This document shows positions 1 to 10,900 of a stretch of DNA of 64,000 bases, in pieces. How positions within the stretch are numbered: the first letter of the stretch is position 1; each line of letters begins with the position of its first letter. Under the pieces are notes generated by a model. The model was not told the DNA's origin. It did no database searches and saw only the letters and a program-made list of their open reading frames with translations. Source of the stretch: Zea mays (Eukaryota > Streptophyta > Magnoliopsida > Poales > Poaceae); contig NC_050105.1 of the NCBI RefSeq assembly GCF_902167145.1, positions 121,227,898 to 121,291,897 on the forward strand, read 5' to 3'. The translations under genes were made by a program, and so were the position numbers.

Positions 1-2832
1 GGCATGGCGCTTCACGTCTGGCGCCTCCTTGGAGAGGCTCTCCAGGTCGGTGATGACGGCCTCAGATTCGGCGAGGGCCTCGGCGTACTCCACGCACTCC
101 ACGTCGCATTCGTACGCGTGTCGGTACGTGGGGCCGACGGTGATGACCCCGTTGGGGCCCGACATCTTGAGCTTGAGGTAGGTGTAGTTGGGGACGACCA
201 TGAACTTGGCATAGCATGGCCTCCCCAGCACTGCGTGGTAGGTTCCTCGGAACCCGACCACCTCGAACGTGAGGATTTCCCTTCGGAAGTTGGAGGGAGT
301 CCCGAAGCAGACGGGCAGATCGAGTTGTCCGAGGGGTTGGACACGTTTTCCGGGGATGATCCCATGAAAGGGCGCCGCGCCTGCCCTGACCGAGGACAGG
401 TCGATCCGCAGGAGCCCGAGGGTCTCGACGTAGATGATGTTGAGGCTGCTGCCTCCGTCCATGAGGACCTTGGTGAGCCTGACGTTGTCAATGACGGGGT
501 CGACAACGAGCGGATATTTCCCCGGGCTCGGCACGCGGTCGGGGTGGTCGCCTTGGTCGAAGGTGATGGGCTTGTCGGACCAGTCTAGGTAGACTGGAGC
601 CACCACCTTTACTGAGCAGACCTCCCGACGCTTTTGCTTGCGGTGCCGAGCCGAGGCGTTCGCCACTTGCCCACCGTAGATCATGAAGCAGTCATGGACC
701 TCGGGGAACTCCTCTGCCTTGTGATCCTCCTTCTTGTCGTTGTTGTGGGCCCTGCCACCTTCCGCAGGTGGCCCGGCCTTGTGAAAGTGGCGCCGAAGCA
801 TGACACACTCCTCAAGGGTGTGCTTGACGGGCCCCTGATGATAGGGGCATGGCTCCTTGAGCATCTTGTTGAAGAGGTTGGCACCTCTAGGAGGTTTCCG
901 AGGGTTCTTGTACTCAGCGGCGGTGACAAGGTCCGCGTCGGCGGTGTCGCGTTTCGCTTGCGACTTCTTCTTGCCTTTCTTCTTGGTGCCGCGCTGAGTG
1001 GACGCCTCGGGGACGTCTTCCGGCTAGTGGCCCTAGGGCTGCTTGTCCTTCCGGAAGATGGCCTCAACCGCCTCCTGGCCAGAGACGAACTTGGTGGCGA
1101 TGTCCATCAGCTCGCTCGCCCTGGTGGGAGTCTTGCGACCCAGCTTGCTCACCAGGTCGCGGCAGGTGGTGCCGGCGAGGAACGCGCCAATGACATCCGA
1201 GTCGGTGACGTTGGGCAGCTCGGTGCGCTGCTTCGAGAATCGCCGGATGTAGTCCCGGAGAGACTCTCCCGGCTGCTGGCGGTAGCTTCGGAGATCCCAG
1301 GAGTTCCTAGGGCGCACGTACGTGCCCTGGAAGTTGCCGACGAAGGCTTGGACCAGGTCGTCCCAGTTGGAGATCTGCCCCGGAGGCAGATGCTCCAGCC
1401 AGGCTCGAGCGGTGTCGGAGAGGAATAGGGGGAGGTTACGGATGATGAGGTTGTCATCATCCGTTCCACCCAGCTGGCAGGCCAGCCGGTAGTCCGCGAG
1501 CCACAGTTCCGGCCTCGTCTCCCCCGAGTACTTTGTGATAGTAGTCGGGGTTCGGAACCGGGTCGGGAACGGCGCCCGTCGTATGGCCCGGCTGAAAGCC
1601 TGCAGACCGGGTGGTTCGGGCGAGGGGCTCCGATCCTCCCCGCTATCGTAGCGTCCCCCATGCCTGGGGTGGTAGCCTCGGCGCACCCTCTCATCGAGGT
1701 GGGCTCGACGGTTGCGGTAGTGGTGCTCGTTGCCGAGGCGACCCGGGGCCGCAGGCGCTGTGTTGCGTGTGCGCCCGGTGTGGACCGAGGCTTCCCGCAT
1801 GAATCGGGAAGTCGCGGCGCGATGCTCCGAGGGGTACCCCTGCCTTCGGGAGGCAGAGCTTTCGGCCCGACGGACCGCGGCATCCTCTAGGAGATTCTTG
1901 AGCTCTCCCTGGATACGCCGCCCTTCGGTGGTCGATGGTTCCGGCATCGCGCGGAGTAGTATTGCTGCCGCAGCCAGGTTCTGGCCGACCCCACTGGAAG
2001 CCGGTGGCGGCCTTGCCCTGATGTCGTCGGCAATGCGGTGCTGGATGCCCTGGGGTAGATGACGCGCTTCTCCGGCCGGAGCTCGGTCTGCCCATTCCTA
2101 CCCGATGTTCCGCCGGAACTGCTCAAGTGTTCCTGCTCCCTCGTCGAGCCTGGCCTGCATCTCGCGGATTTGCTCGAGCTGTGCGTCCTGACCCCCCGCA
2201 GGGACTGGGACCACAGCTAGCTCCCAAAGGATGTCAACGCGAGGCGTAGGCCTAGGGGGATCACCGTTTTCCGGTATACCAAGATGGTTGCCTTTGCCGG
2301 GACCCCCTAGATTGACGTGGAAACATTCACGACTTGGGCCGCAGTCCTCGTCGCCGAAGCTGCGGCTACCGTCGGAACAATCGGAAAGGCAGTAGTCGCA
2401 TGCGGTCATGAAGTCCCGCATGGCACTGGGGTTACCGAGCCCGAAGAAATCCCAACAAAAGTCGGGCTCGTCATCTTCCTCGGAACCCGAGGGTCCGTAG
2501 GTCGAGACGACCGTCAGCCGGTCCCAGGGTGACCGCATATGATACCCCGGAGGGTTTGAACATGCCTTCATAAAAGCGTCCACCAAAGCGAGGTCGCTCG
2601 GTGGGTTGCAGCTGGATATGAAAGGCACGAGATGGGAATCGGTCAGTACCTCTTGGTCGACAGGCGGTGACAAAGTCGCGTTAGGGGCGGACTGCACCAT
2701 CGTCTCAGGTACGAGGGTGGTGCCTAGCAAGTCCCTCGCAAGCGTGCTGGCGTCGTTCGTCCGCTTGGAGTTGGCGTGTTGCGGGGAAACGACGCTCGTC
2801 TTCGTCTTAGACGCGAGGTCGAGGCCCGACAT
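1..2832 (-). pseudogene. Huck-1 gag and aspartic protease, broken by stops
   Basis: Reading frame on the minus strand from 2832 to the window edge. The N-terminal part is acidic and low in similarity to anything I recognise. The retrotransposon gag domain covers about 1600-1050 (motifs ARAWLEHLPPGQI, GTYVRPRNSWDLRSYRQ). A CPYHQG...HTLEEC zinc-knuckle-like segment lies near 850-800, and the protease motif VLMDGGSSLNIIY near 465-430. Stops break the frame at 2100-2098 (TAG) and 1035-1033 (TAG); the Huck-2 copy has CAG at both places (56947-56945 and 55882-55880). Downstream of the protease the frame is open to position 1. Gag packages element RNA and the protease matures the polyprotein; this copy cannot make the full product. 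Confidence 0.85.
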
Positions 2833-2869
2833 GTCCCCCGTTGGGGCGCCGGCGCCGTCGACTCACTCG

Positions 2870-2874
2870 ATAGC
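2870..2874. repeat. Target-site duplication of element C (left)
   Basis: ATAGC at 2870-2874 pairs with ACAGC at 16545-16549. The undisturbed site in Huck-2 (around 57716) reads CGACAGTCGACG, so the left copy has probably mutated by one base since insertion. Confidence 0.85.
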
Positions 2875-2875
2875 T

Positions 2876-2894
2876 GTAACACCCCTGGTGTTAC
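2876..2894 (+). repeat. Terminal hairpin of C LTR (5' copy)
   Basis: Perfect 8-bp inverted repeat, GTAACACC and GGTGTTAC with a CCT loop, one base inside the LTR end. The same structure is at 12520-12538 in the 3' LTR. Confidence 0.8.
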
Positions 2895-4185
2895 TGTAAC
2901 TAAAACTTGAGCATGGCATCATAAGCATTGGCATTGCATATGTTTGATACACCTAGAGTGCATTCACTAGGCAAAAATTTCAAACAAGTTGTATTGTTTT
3001 AATGTTTTGCAAATAGGACCCTGGATAGGAAGCTTTAACCCTAAATAGGGATTAAAGGGGTAAAACTTAACCTAAGATGAGAAAACCTAAAAGCTTTAGG
3101 GTAAAAGTCATAAAATGACCCCAAAAATAAAGTTGAATCACATTTATACCCCTGGGATACCAGAAACCCTAATTGGAGCCCTAGAAAACACTGAAACCAA
3201 ACTCTAGGGGCTTATGTGCAAAAGTGATGAACCTTTGGACTAAAGTGTAAAAACTACCATGTTTAAACATATAAAGTCATTTGGTTCACAAATATGTGGC
3301 CTTGAAAGCCAAACCCTAAGTTTTGGACTTAAATGCAAAATGGACCTCAATTGAGTTCTATTCTAAGTCTGAAAATCAGAGAATTGGCTCAACTTTGGAG
3401 CTTTGCATCTTTCAAATTATAGGGTTTTTGCCCTAGGTCACCACATCAAAATTGTAGCCCAATTATAGGAGAACAACTTTGCTAAAGAGTGTGAGCTCAG
3501 TTGTTAAGAAAAATTTGGAGATAATCATGCTTAAACTTTGGCTGTCAGGCTGGATTCATTCTGAAATTCAGCTTTTCAGTGTAACAGGGTCAACTTTGAG
3601 TATGAATTCAACCTTGATCCAGTGCTCACATAAGTTTAAACCCTATAGTCGAGTTGTAGCTGGTATGTAGCACGACAACTTTGATGCAGAGACTTGGACC
3701 TGTTGCCACATGGAATTAAGAGAAATTGGAGCTCCAAAGTACTCTGTCAGCTGCTCTGAATTGGTGTTCGCCATTGTACAGTAGCTGAAACAGATAAGGT
3801 CGCCAGCGAGGCTGTCTTCACCGCCGGTGGCTTTCCGCCGTGATTCACGTCGCCGGCGTCACGATTCGCGCTCGGGTATGTGGATAACTTCGCGGCGTCA
3901 AAAGATCGTCCCCGCCCATGACCTGGACACCACACCGACTAGCCGTAGTCCATCTCCCCTGGCTCACCGCCCGCGGTAAAGTGCTCACCGTCGACCGCCG
4001 CCTCTCGGCCATGCGCCGCGTGGCTCAATCCTTCCACCGCGTCGCTGTAACTTGCTACTGCTGTCAAATCAACGCCGGTGAGGTTGCCACGGCGTAGGAC
4101 ACTAATTCGCGTGCGCCAGTGCCTTCTTCCTCATCTCCGACCGCCGCGTGTCTCGTCCAAATTCGCGGCCACCGCCCGTCCTCCC

Positions 4186-4191
4186 TATAAA
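4186..4191 (+). promoter_or_regulatory. Candidate TATA box in C 5' LTR
   Basis: TATAAA in CTCCCTATAAATTGAGCCC, at the downstream edge of a GC-rich segment. The only clearly plant-like TATA context I noticed in the LTR; the 3' LTR copy is at 13830-13835. Would place the RNA start near 4215-4225, giving a very long R-U5. Confidence 0.5.
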
Positions 4192-6901
4192 TTGAGCCCA
4201 TAACTAGCTCCGTGAGGTCGTCAGCTAACTAGCCACCGCTAATCGGCCACAATCATCCACCCGTGAGCTCGAATTCGGAGTTTCCCCCAAATCTCTTTCC
4301 GCCACCGTGAAACAAGCTTCACCGTCGTCAGCCCAACTCCGGTTAGCTCCTCCCCTCTGCTCTCTTGTTTAAGCATTCTTATGCGTCTACGATGCTTGCC
4401 GAGCCATTGAATTGAACTGAGAGTTCTCTGGTCGCCGGGAACACGGCTGTCTTGCCGCGATGCTCACGACCACCGTGGCCAGAGCTCCATAGTCGATTAT
4501 AAACGCAATTAAGTTAGGGGAAATGATCATGGTAACCCCGATTTCATGTCCGCCGCTCGGAGAACCCAGCCATAGCCCCAATCGGCCGGTCCAGGACCTC
4601 GCCGGAGTCTCTCCGCGCGCGTCGCCGTCGTGGACCGCCCACTGCGAAGAAATAGAACATCAGGGGCATTTCTGCAAATCGTCAGTGACTCTGTTAAACA
4701 GTGAGAGAACCTGTTTGCGATTAGTAAAAACCCCGAGTCCCTTTCTGCAAAGCTGCCAGGGCGCGGGCGCGCGCGGGCGCCTTTCTGCCCTAGCTGGGCC
4801 GCCTGGGCTGGATTTGGCCCAGTGCTGTTCAATTGTTTTTCTTTTTCTTTTATCTCCAGAGCCAAAACAATTATAGAAAAATGTAGAAAAATGCTAAAAT
4901 TGTGAAACTAATTTTCCTAGGCTTGTTATTTTCCCTAGAATTTAATAAAAATAGTTTTGTGATTTTTAGTGGAAATAAGAAATTTTAGGGTATTTAAAGA
5001 AGTTAAAAGTATTAGTTATGGATTTTTAGAAAATAATTGGTAACTCCAAAAATGATCAAATTTTTATATGAGTTCCTCATAATATTTAGAAGCCTTGGGT
5101 AGAGTTTGAATTGATTTGGACCTTGTTTGATCACCAAAACCCAAAACCACCCCCCTGCCCTATGAACTCCTTTACCGACTCCGGAAACCCTAAGTTCCCG
5201 GAATTCCGTGAAGGAAAGTTGTATTCAAGACATAAATAATAAGTTTATGTTACCTTTGCATCCTCATGAGCATCCCATGACATCCATTCTTATACATATG
5301 TATGGTTATGGTTAGAACGTGAAGAAGAAATCGAAGTAACTGAAGAGGAGACACCACCACCACCTTCGGAGTCTCAGGCCGGGAATTGTTTTTACTTTGA
5401 TATCTGCGGATCTGAGCCTGATTCACCTGTGAACGAAGGCAAGCCCCGGTGCATGCAACCCCTTTCCTTGTGTTTTTAAATACTTTTTGCACACTTAAGT
5501 CTAGTGAAATGTGCATTAGGTTCATAGGAGTTACCTGAAAACCTTTGATGCATTGCTTTCCTTGATATCCATACCTTTATAGATACTTCTGTTGAGTATC
5601 AAAATATGATTTACAAAAATGCTTAGCCTTGCTTAGATCTTGTGGATAGAGGTTGTCCTCAATTTAACCATGGAGAGGATGGCTTCTACCTGCAAGAATA
5701 TTTTCATTTGGAGCAATAGTTGGATCTTACTGCAAAGTTCCCTGTGATGCTCTTTCATCCTAAGGAACAGACACAATCCTAAGGATGGAAATGCTTAAAT
5801 TGAGACTTGGGTTAGGAACAGGTGATGTTCTACCCAGGTTGGTTAAGGATTAACGTGTATGTAGGCGTGCTGACCGAGGACCCTTTAACTGGTCACATGC
5901 CTCGTCATGGGTAAGCCTTGCCTCGGGCAGACTAAGGCCGGAATAAGATAACACGAAATGGACGTGGAGCGGTGGCGAGAGTAGCGTGTACCCTCCGTGG
6001 CAAGAGGCTGGACGGTGGTGTATCTGTGCTCTCGGTTTGCGTGAACCTGATCCGGTCTTAAGAACCCCGGTGGCGGGTTGACATATGCAAGGGTTAAGTG
6101 CTACATATGTCGTGTGATTGGAGATCCTCAGCTGAGTATAATCGATTCGGATCGCCGTACCTTCGCGGTTATGAAGACTTGGTCACTTTTCTACAACGTA
6201 AGTCAGGATGTGAACACGATGGATAAAAATGATGTTGTCTTGATGTGATGTGAAATTAGACTAGATGCAAATAGAGTCTATTAATACTTAATATGGCGTT
6301 AAAAGATTGAAAGTAAGGACTCACTTTAGTAAGCTACTTCTGCAAAAGTATAAGTTGATTTTTGCTAAAGCCTCTCCTTGACTCCTATTTATCCAGCATA
6401 CCCTTGAGAGTCTTTTCCTTAGTCGGGTAAGACTTGCTGAGTAATTCCATACTCAGGGTTTATCCCTTTGTTGTTTTTAGGTGAGGAAGCGACAAATTTT
6501 TGTTGCTTTTGCTCCAAGGTGGTACCAAATGAAGAAAAACAAGACTAAAGTGCGGGAGGACTTGGTCCTCCACATAGGATCTTTTGCTTTAAACTTATCG
6601 GGAGGAGTCTGTGCCTCCCTTGGTTTGTATAATATTACTACTCTGCACTCACTTTTAGTCTGGTCTGTAATAAAATAACTCAAGCTTGCTTTTGAAATAA
6701 ATGTAAGTTTATGTAATTGCTTCCGCATTTCTTTATCTCCGATGTTCTGTAATGTCTGCAAGACGGGTGAAACGTTCCTGGTGAGGTAAGGAAAGATACC
6801 GAGCTTGTCAAGTGACTTAGGAACATCTACAGGGTGTCTGATGTCCGTGGGACAAGGACAACTGTAGGTGGGCCTAATTACTTGGGAGGTTCCGTCACAG
6901 C

Positions 6902-6913
6902 TGGTAACGGAGC
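6902..6913 (+). other. Primer-binding site of C
   Basis: TGGTAACGGAGC begins 3 nt after the 5' LTR end. It resembles the initiator Met-tRNA complement TGGTATCAGAGC with two mismatches, as usual for plant chromoviruses. Confidence 0.75.
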
Positions 6914-7137
6914 GTAGCCTTTCTTTGCAGATATTATGAGGCATCTTCAAAAGGATTTTCATAAGTCTTACCTAAAAAACTCTTTTCTCTTCTTACCTAA
7001 GTATTCTGAAGAGTCTATCTTAAAGACCAGATAGGAAGAGTGCAATGTATAGAAGGTTGAATCAACTAAGGTTGATTCTGTAATTATACATGCATCATGC
7101 TAAGCACTATACTCATAACATTTTCCCCCTTAGAAAG

Positions 7138-7722
7138 ATGCCGCCACGCACTAGGCTAACGGCACGCAAGTCTATGGGACCAATTGGGGTGCCTCGGCAT
7201 CAATTGGCTCCCCGACATGAAAGCAGCAGCAGTGGAAGTAACGATCCCATCGGAGATCTTGAAGCCCGTGTGAGTCGACTTCAAGCAGCACTGCAACATA
7301 GGACCGATGTTTGGGTCGCTGACGGAGATAGAATCAATGAACTGAGAAGGGACATCCGACATCTGCAGGATCAGCTCGCTGATCGAGACTTAGCACTTGA
7401 CTGGGCTGTACAGTCTCGTTTGCTAATATGTGCTAAGGAAGCAAGGGCTCAGGCCCGAATTAAAGAACTTAGCTCGACTGTCGATGACCTGCAGGTTTAC
7501 TGCAATACGTTGCATGAGGAAGTCCATATATTATACTCACAGTTACACCCTAGTGAGCCTGCACACCCTGCTGAGGCGAAAGCCGGACCATCTCACGTTG
7601 CGGGACGCGTGCTGGGTGGGGAGTTAGACCTTTTTGAGCCCCCTCGTTCTTTGAGGTTGGTTGATGTCTGGACTCCCACACCTGACGATGAGGCCGCCAA
7701 GAGTAATGGAAAGCAGGAATAA
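7138..7722 (+). CDS. Extra ORF upstream of gag in C: histone H3 tail-like N-terminus plus coiled coil
   Basis: 194-aa protein. I chose the ATG at 7138 over the in-frame ATG at 7090 because a good splice-acceptor-like TTTTCCCCCTTAG lies just before it and the H3-like sequence starts there. Residues 4-24 read RTRLTARKS, one variable residue, G, then a short linker and PRHQLA. This aligns to histone H3 R2-A21 with 13 identities and a one-residue insertion; the K9 and S10 equivalents are kept. A Ser-rich linker follows, then a long heptad-rich coiled coil at about residues 45-150, then an acidic C-terminus. No retroviral enzyme motif. It lies 184 nt upstream of gag. Function unknown; a chromatin-mimic role is inference. 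Confidence 0.8.
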   Translation: MPPRTRLTARKSMGPIGVPRHQLAPRHESSSSGSNDPIGDLEARVSRLQAALQHRTDVWVADGDRINELRRDIRHLQDQLADRDLALDWAVQSRLLICAKEARAQARIKELSSTVDDLQVYCNTLHEEVHILYSQLHPSEPAHPAEAKAGPSHVAGRVLGGELDLFEPPRSLRLVDVWTPTPDDEAAKSNGKQE

Positions 7723-7906
7723 TGGTGTAATAGAAGTAGAGTAGTGTATTGTAGGGTGTACTGTTGTGTAATAGGTTGAACTTTTGTATAATGGGTAATG
7801 TATCCTGTTATGTATTATCGAGTCTGTATCATTACTTTTTATAGTAATGTAAAATGGAAGGTTTTCTCTGGCACATTATGTTTACTTCAAATGTTCTTTG
7901 CCACAG

Positions 7907-10900
7907 ATGCCGACCAGGACTTGAGGACAGGACGCAGCCGGAACTTCTGGGGGAAGGGATGTTACCCCAAACCCACCTCCGGTTCCTCCCACGTTAGCCG
8001 AGGAGATTGCCGCCTTGGTGAATGCCACCGCAGACAATACCCGCTTCCTTAGGGAAATGGCGGGTCAGCAGCAATTCCAGCAGCAGGCAGGAAGAGGTTA
8101 TCCGCAAGGCCCCCGTGAGACCACCTATCTGGACTTCTCTGAAACCCGTCCACCCCTATTCGTCAAAGCTGAAGATCCCCTAGAAGCTGATGAATGGATT
8201 CGGGTTATTGAACAAAAGTTTGGTCTTCTCCGTTGCTCAGAGACGCAGAAGCCGTTGTTCGCAGCACAGCAACTCCGTGGTCCTGCCAGTACCTGGTGGG
8301 GAAATTTTGTGGCTATTCAACCTGTCAACCATCAAGACACCTGGGATGAGTTTAAAGCAGCCTTCCGTGAGCACTACATACCTGAAGGAGTGCTGCATAT
8401 GAAACAAGAGGAATTTATGAAGTTAAAACAAGGTGGAGATACCGTCAACCAATATCTCAACAAGTTTAATCACCTGTCACAGTATGCCATTGACCAGGTG
8501 AATACTGATTTAAAGAAGAAGAACTGTTTTATGCGGGGTTTAAATGATCGGCTACAGAGAAAGATGGCCACATGCATAGATCTCACGTATGGAAAGGCTG
8601 TCAGCACAGCCTTATCTGTTGAAGCCAAATATGCAAATTCTGGGAAGAATAAGGGATTCGGTGGTGAGAGGCCTAATCAGGGCCAGGCGAAGAAGCAACG
8701 GTTTGTGATCCGACCTTCAAATCAAAATCGCCCTTTTTCTCGTCCACCCTCATTCCCTTTCAAACAACCTATCATTATTCGCCCCAACAATACCCCAAAT
8801 CAGCCAGGTGCCCCAGGCACTCGATTCCCTGCCTTGCCTAGTTCTTCAACTGGGTGCTTTAATTGCGGCAAGTCGGGACACTTCATCAAAGACTGCCCAT
8901 ATCCTAGGCAAAATCAATCAAATGCTCCGCAAGGATCTGGGAAATCAGCTCAGCCCAAAGGAAATGTTGTGGGGAAGAATACAAAGAAGACGGGGCGTGT
9001 ATATTACACCCAAGTGGCTACTACACCGGAAGGAGAGCCGGTGATGATGGGTACGTTTCCCGTGGCCAGTCACCTAGCAATTATTCTTTTTGATTCTGGT
9101 GCTTCGCATACATTTATTAGCAAGAAATTTGTGGAGCAACATCATATTGCATACCATGAATCAAAGGAGGGATTTAAAATTCATTCACCTGGGGGACACA
9201 TTTTTACTAGAGAAGTGGCCTATGGAGTGCCAGTAACAATGGCCGGGCGGAACTTTCCTGCTAACATGATTGTTCTAAAAGGCCAGGATATAGATGTAAT
9301 TTTGGGTATGAATTGGTTAACCCAACACAAGGCAATTCTCAACACTGAACTCAGAACCGTCAGGTTGAGCTATAATCAAGAAGAGATTCTTTTGACTCTC
9401 CCCGCAACCAATCCAGCCAAAACTTCTGGTAGAGTATACGAAGCCATTGTACCGGAGATCAAGAACATTCCGGTAGTATGTGAGTTTCCAGATGTATTTC
9501 CGGAAGATTTGCCTGGACTGCCCCCTGAAAGAGATGTAGAATTCGTAATTGAGCTAAAGCCCGGTACGGCTCCCATCTCCCGAAGATCGTACCGTATGCC
9601 CCCTAATGAGTTGGCGGAATTGAAGATTCAATTACAAGATCTACTGAATAAGGGATTCATCCGGCCAAGCTCGTCCCCGTGGGGTTGTCCCGCCATTTTT
9701 GTTAAGAAGAAGGATCAAACCTTGCGAATGTGCGCGGATTATCGACCCCTGAATGAGGTCACCATTAAGAATAAGTACCCTCTTCCAAGGATCGACATCT
9801 TATTTGATCAACTGACTAGGGCGAGGGTATTTTCCAAAATTGATCTCAGGTCGGGCTATCATCAAATCCGTATTCGGCCCGAGGATATACCGAAGACCGC
9901 GTTTACTACGCGATATGGATTGTTTGAATATCTGGTCATGTCTTTCGGGCTCACAAATGCTCCTGCCCACTTCACCTATTTGATGAACTCGGTGTTCATG
10001 CCCGAGTTGGACAAATTCGTGGTAGTCTTCATCGATGATATCTTGATATATTCTAAGAATGAAGAGGATCATGCTCAGCATCTACGGATTGTATTGACGC
10101 GCCTGAGGGAACATCAGCTATATGCCAAGTTCAACAAGTGCGCGTTCTGGCTGGAAGAAATTCAATTTTTGGGGCACGTGTTATCGGCTAAAGGAATTGC
10201 GGTAGATCCTAGCAAGGTCAAAGATATTCTGGAGTGGAAACCCCCAACAACTGTTCACCAAGTCCGGAGTTTTCTTGGACTAGCTGGATATTATCGCAGA
10301 TTCATACCAGATTTTTCTAAGCTTGTGAAGCCAATCACAAGTTTATTGAAGAATGACATTAAGTTCAATTGGTCTTCTAAGTGTAATGAAGCCTTTGAGC
10401 AATTGAAGACACTATTAACCACTGCTCCGGTATGGGCTCAACCGGACATCACTAAGCCTTTTGATGTATATTGTGATGCATCTGGCAGTGGGCTCGGCTG
10501 TGTACTGATGCAAGAGGGCCGAGTAATTGCGTATGCTTCAAGGCAGTTGCGCCGACATGAGGAGCATTATCCAACTCATGATCTGGAGCTAGCTGCTGTG
10601 GTTCATGCCCTGAAGATATGGCGTCACTATCTGCTGGGAAATATCTGTCACATATATACAGATCATAAAAGTTTGAAGTACATCTTCACCCAGTCAGAGT
10701 TAAATATGAGGCAAAGACGATGGCTTGAGCTCGTTAAAGACTATGAACTGGAGATCCATTACCACCCAGGCAAAGCCAATGTGGTAGCAGATGCGCTGAG
10801 TCGTAAGACCTCCTGCCACTGTCTTATGGCGAAGACCTCCGAGAACACTTTGTGTCAGGAGATGGAAAAACTAAACATGGGGATAATCCAACAAGGGACT

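Larger units (their letters stand above)
2875..6899 (+). repeat. 5' LTR of element C
   Basis: Starts TGTAACACCCCTGGTG and ends GGTTCCGTCACA. About 4.0 kb, long for a Gypsy LTR. The first half is AT-rich with a GC-rich promoter-like stretch at about 3780-4800. Short ORFs (62-117 aa) in it recur in the 3' LTR only because the LTRs are near-identical; none looks like a protein. Confidence 0.95.

Noticed and set aside
4..588. 194-aa + strand ORF at the left edge and similar + strand ORFs over Huck gag
   Set aside because: Complementary-frame shadow of the minus-strand Huck protease, which carries the DGGSSLNIIY motif.
4387..4876. Overlapping 60-117 aa ORFs in the C LTR, repeated at 14031-14520
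   Set aside because: Present twice only because the two LTRs are near-identical; both strands open in a GC-rich stretch, no protein-like composition or motif.
9800..10081. Minus-strand ORFs inside the C and E polyproteins
   Set aside because: Shadows of a strongly supported gag-pol frame on the other strand.
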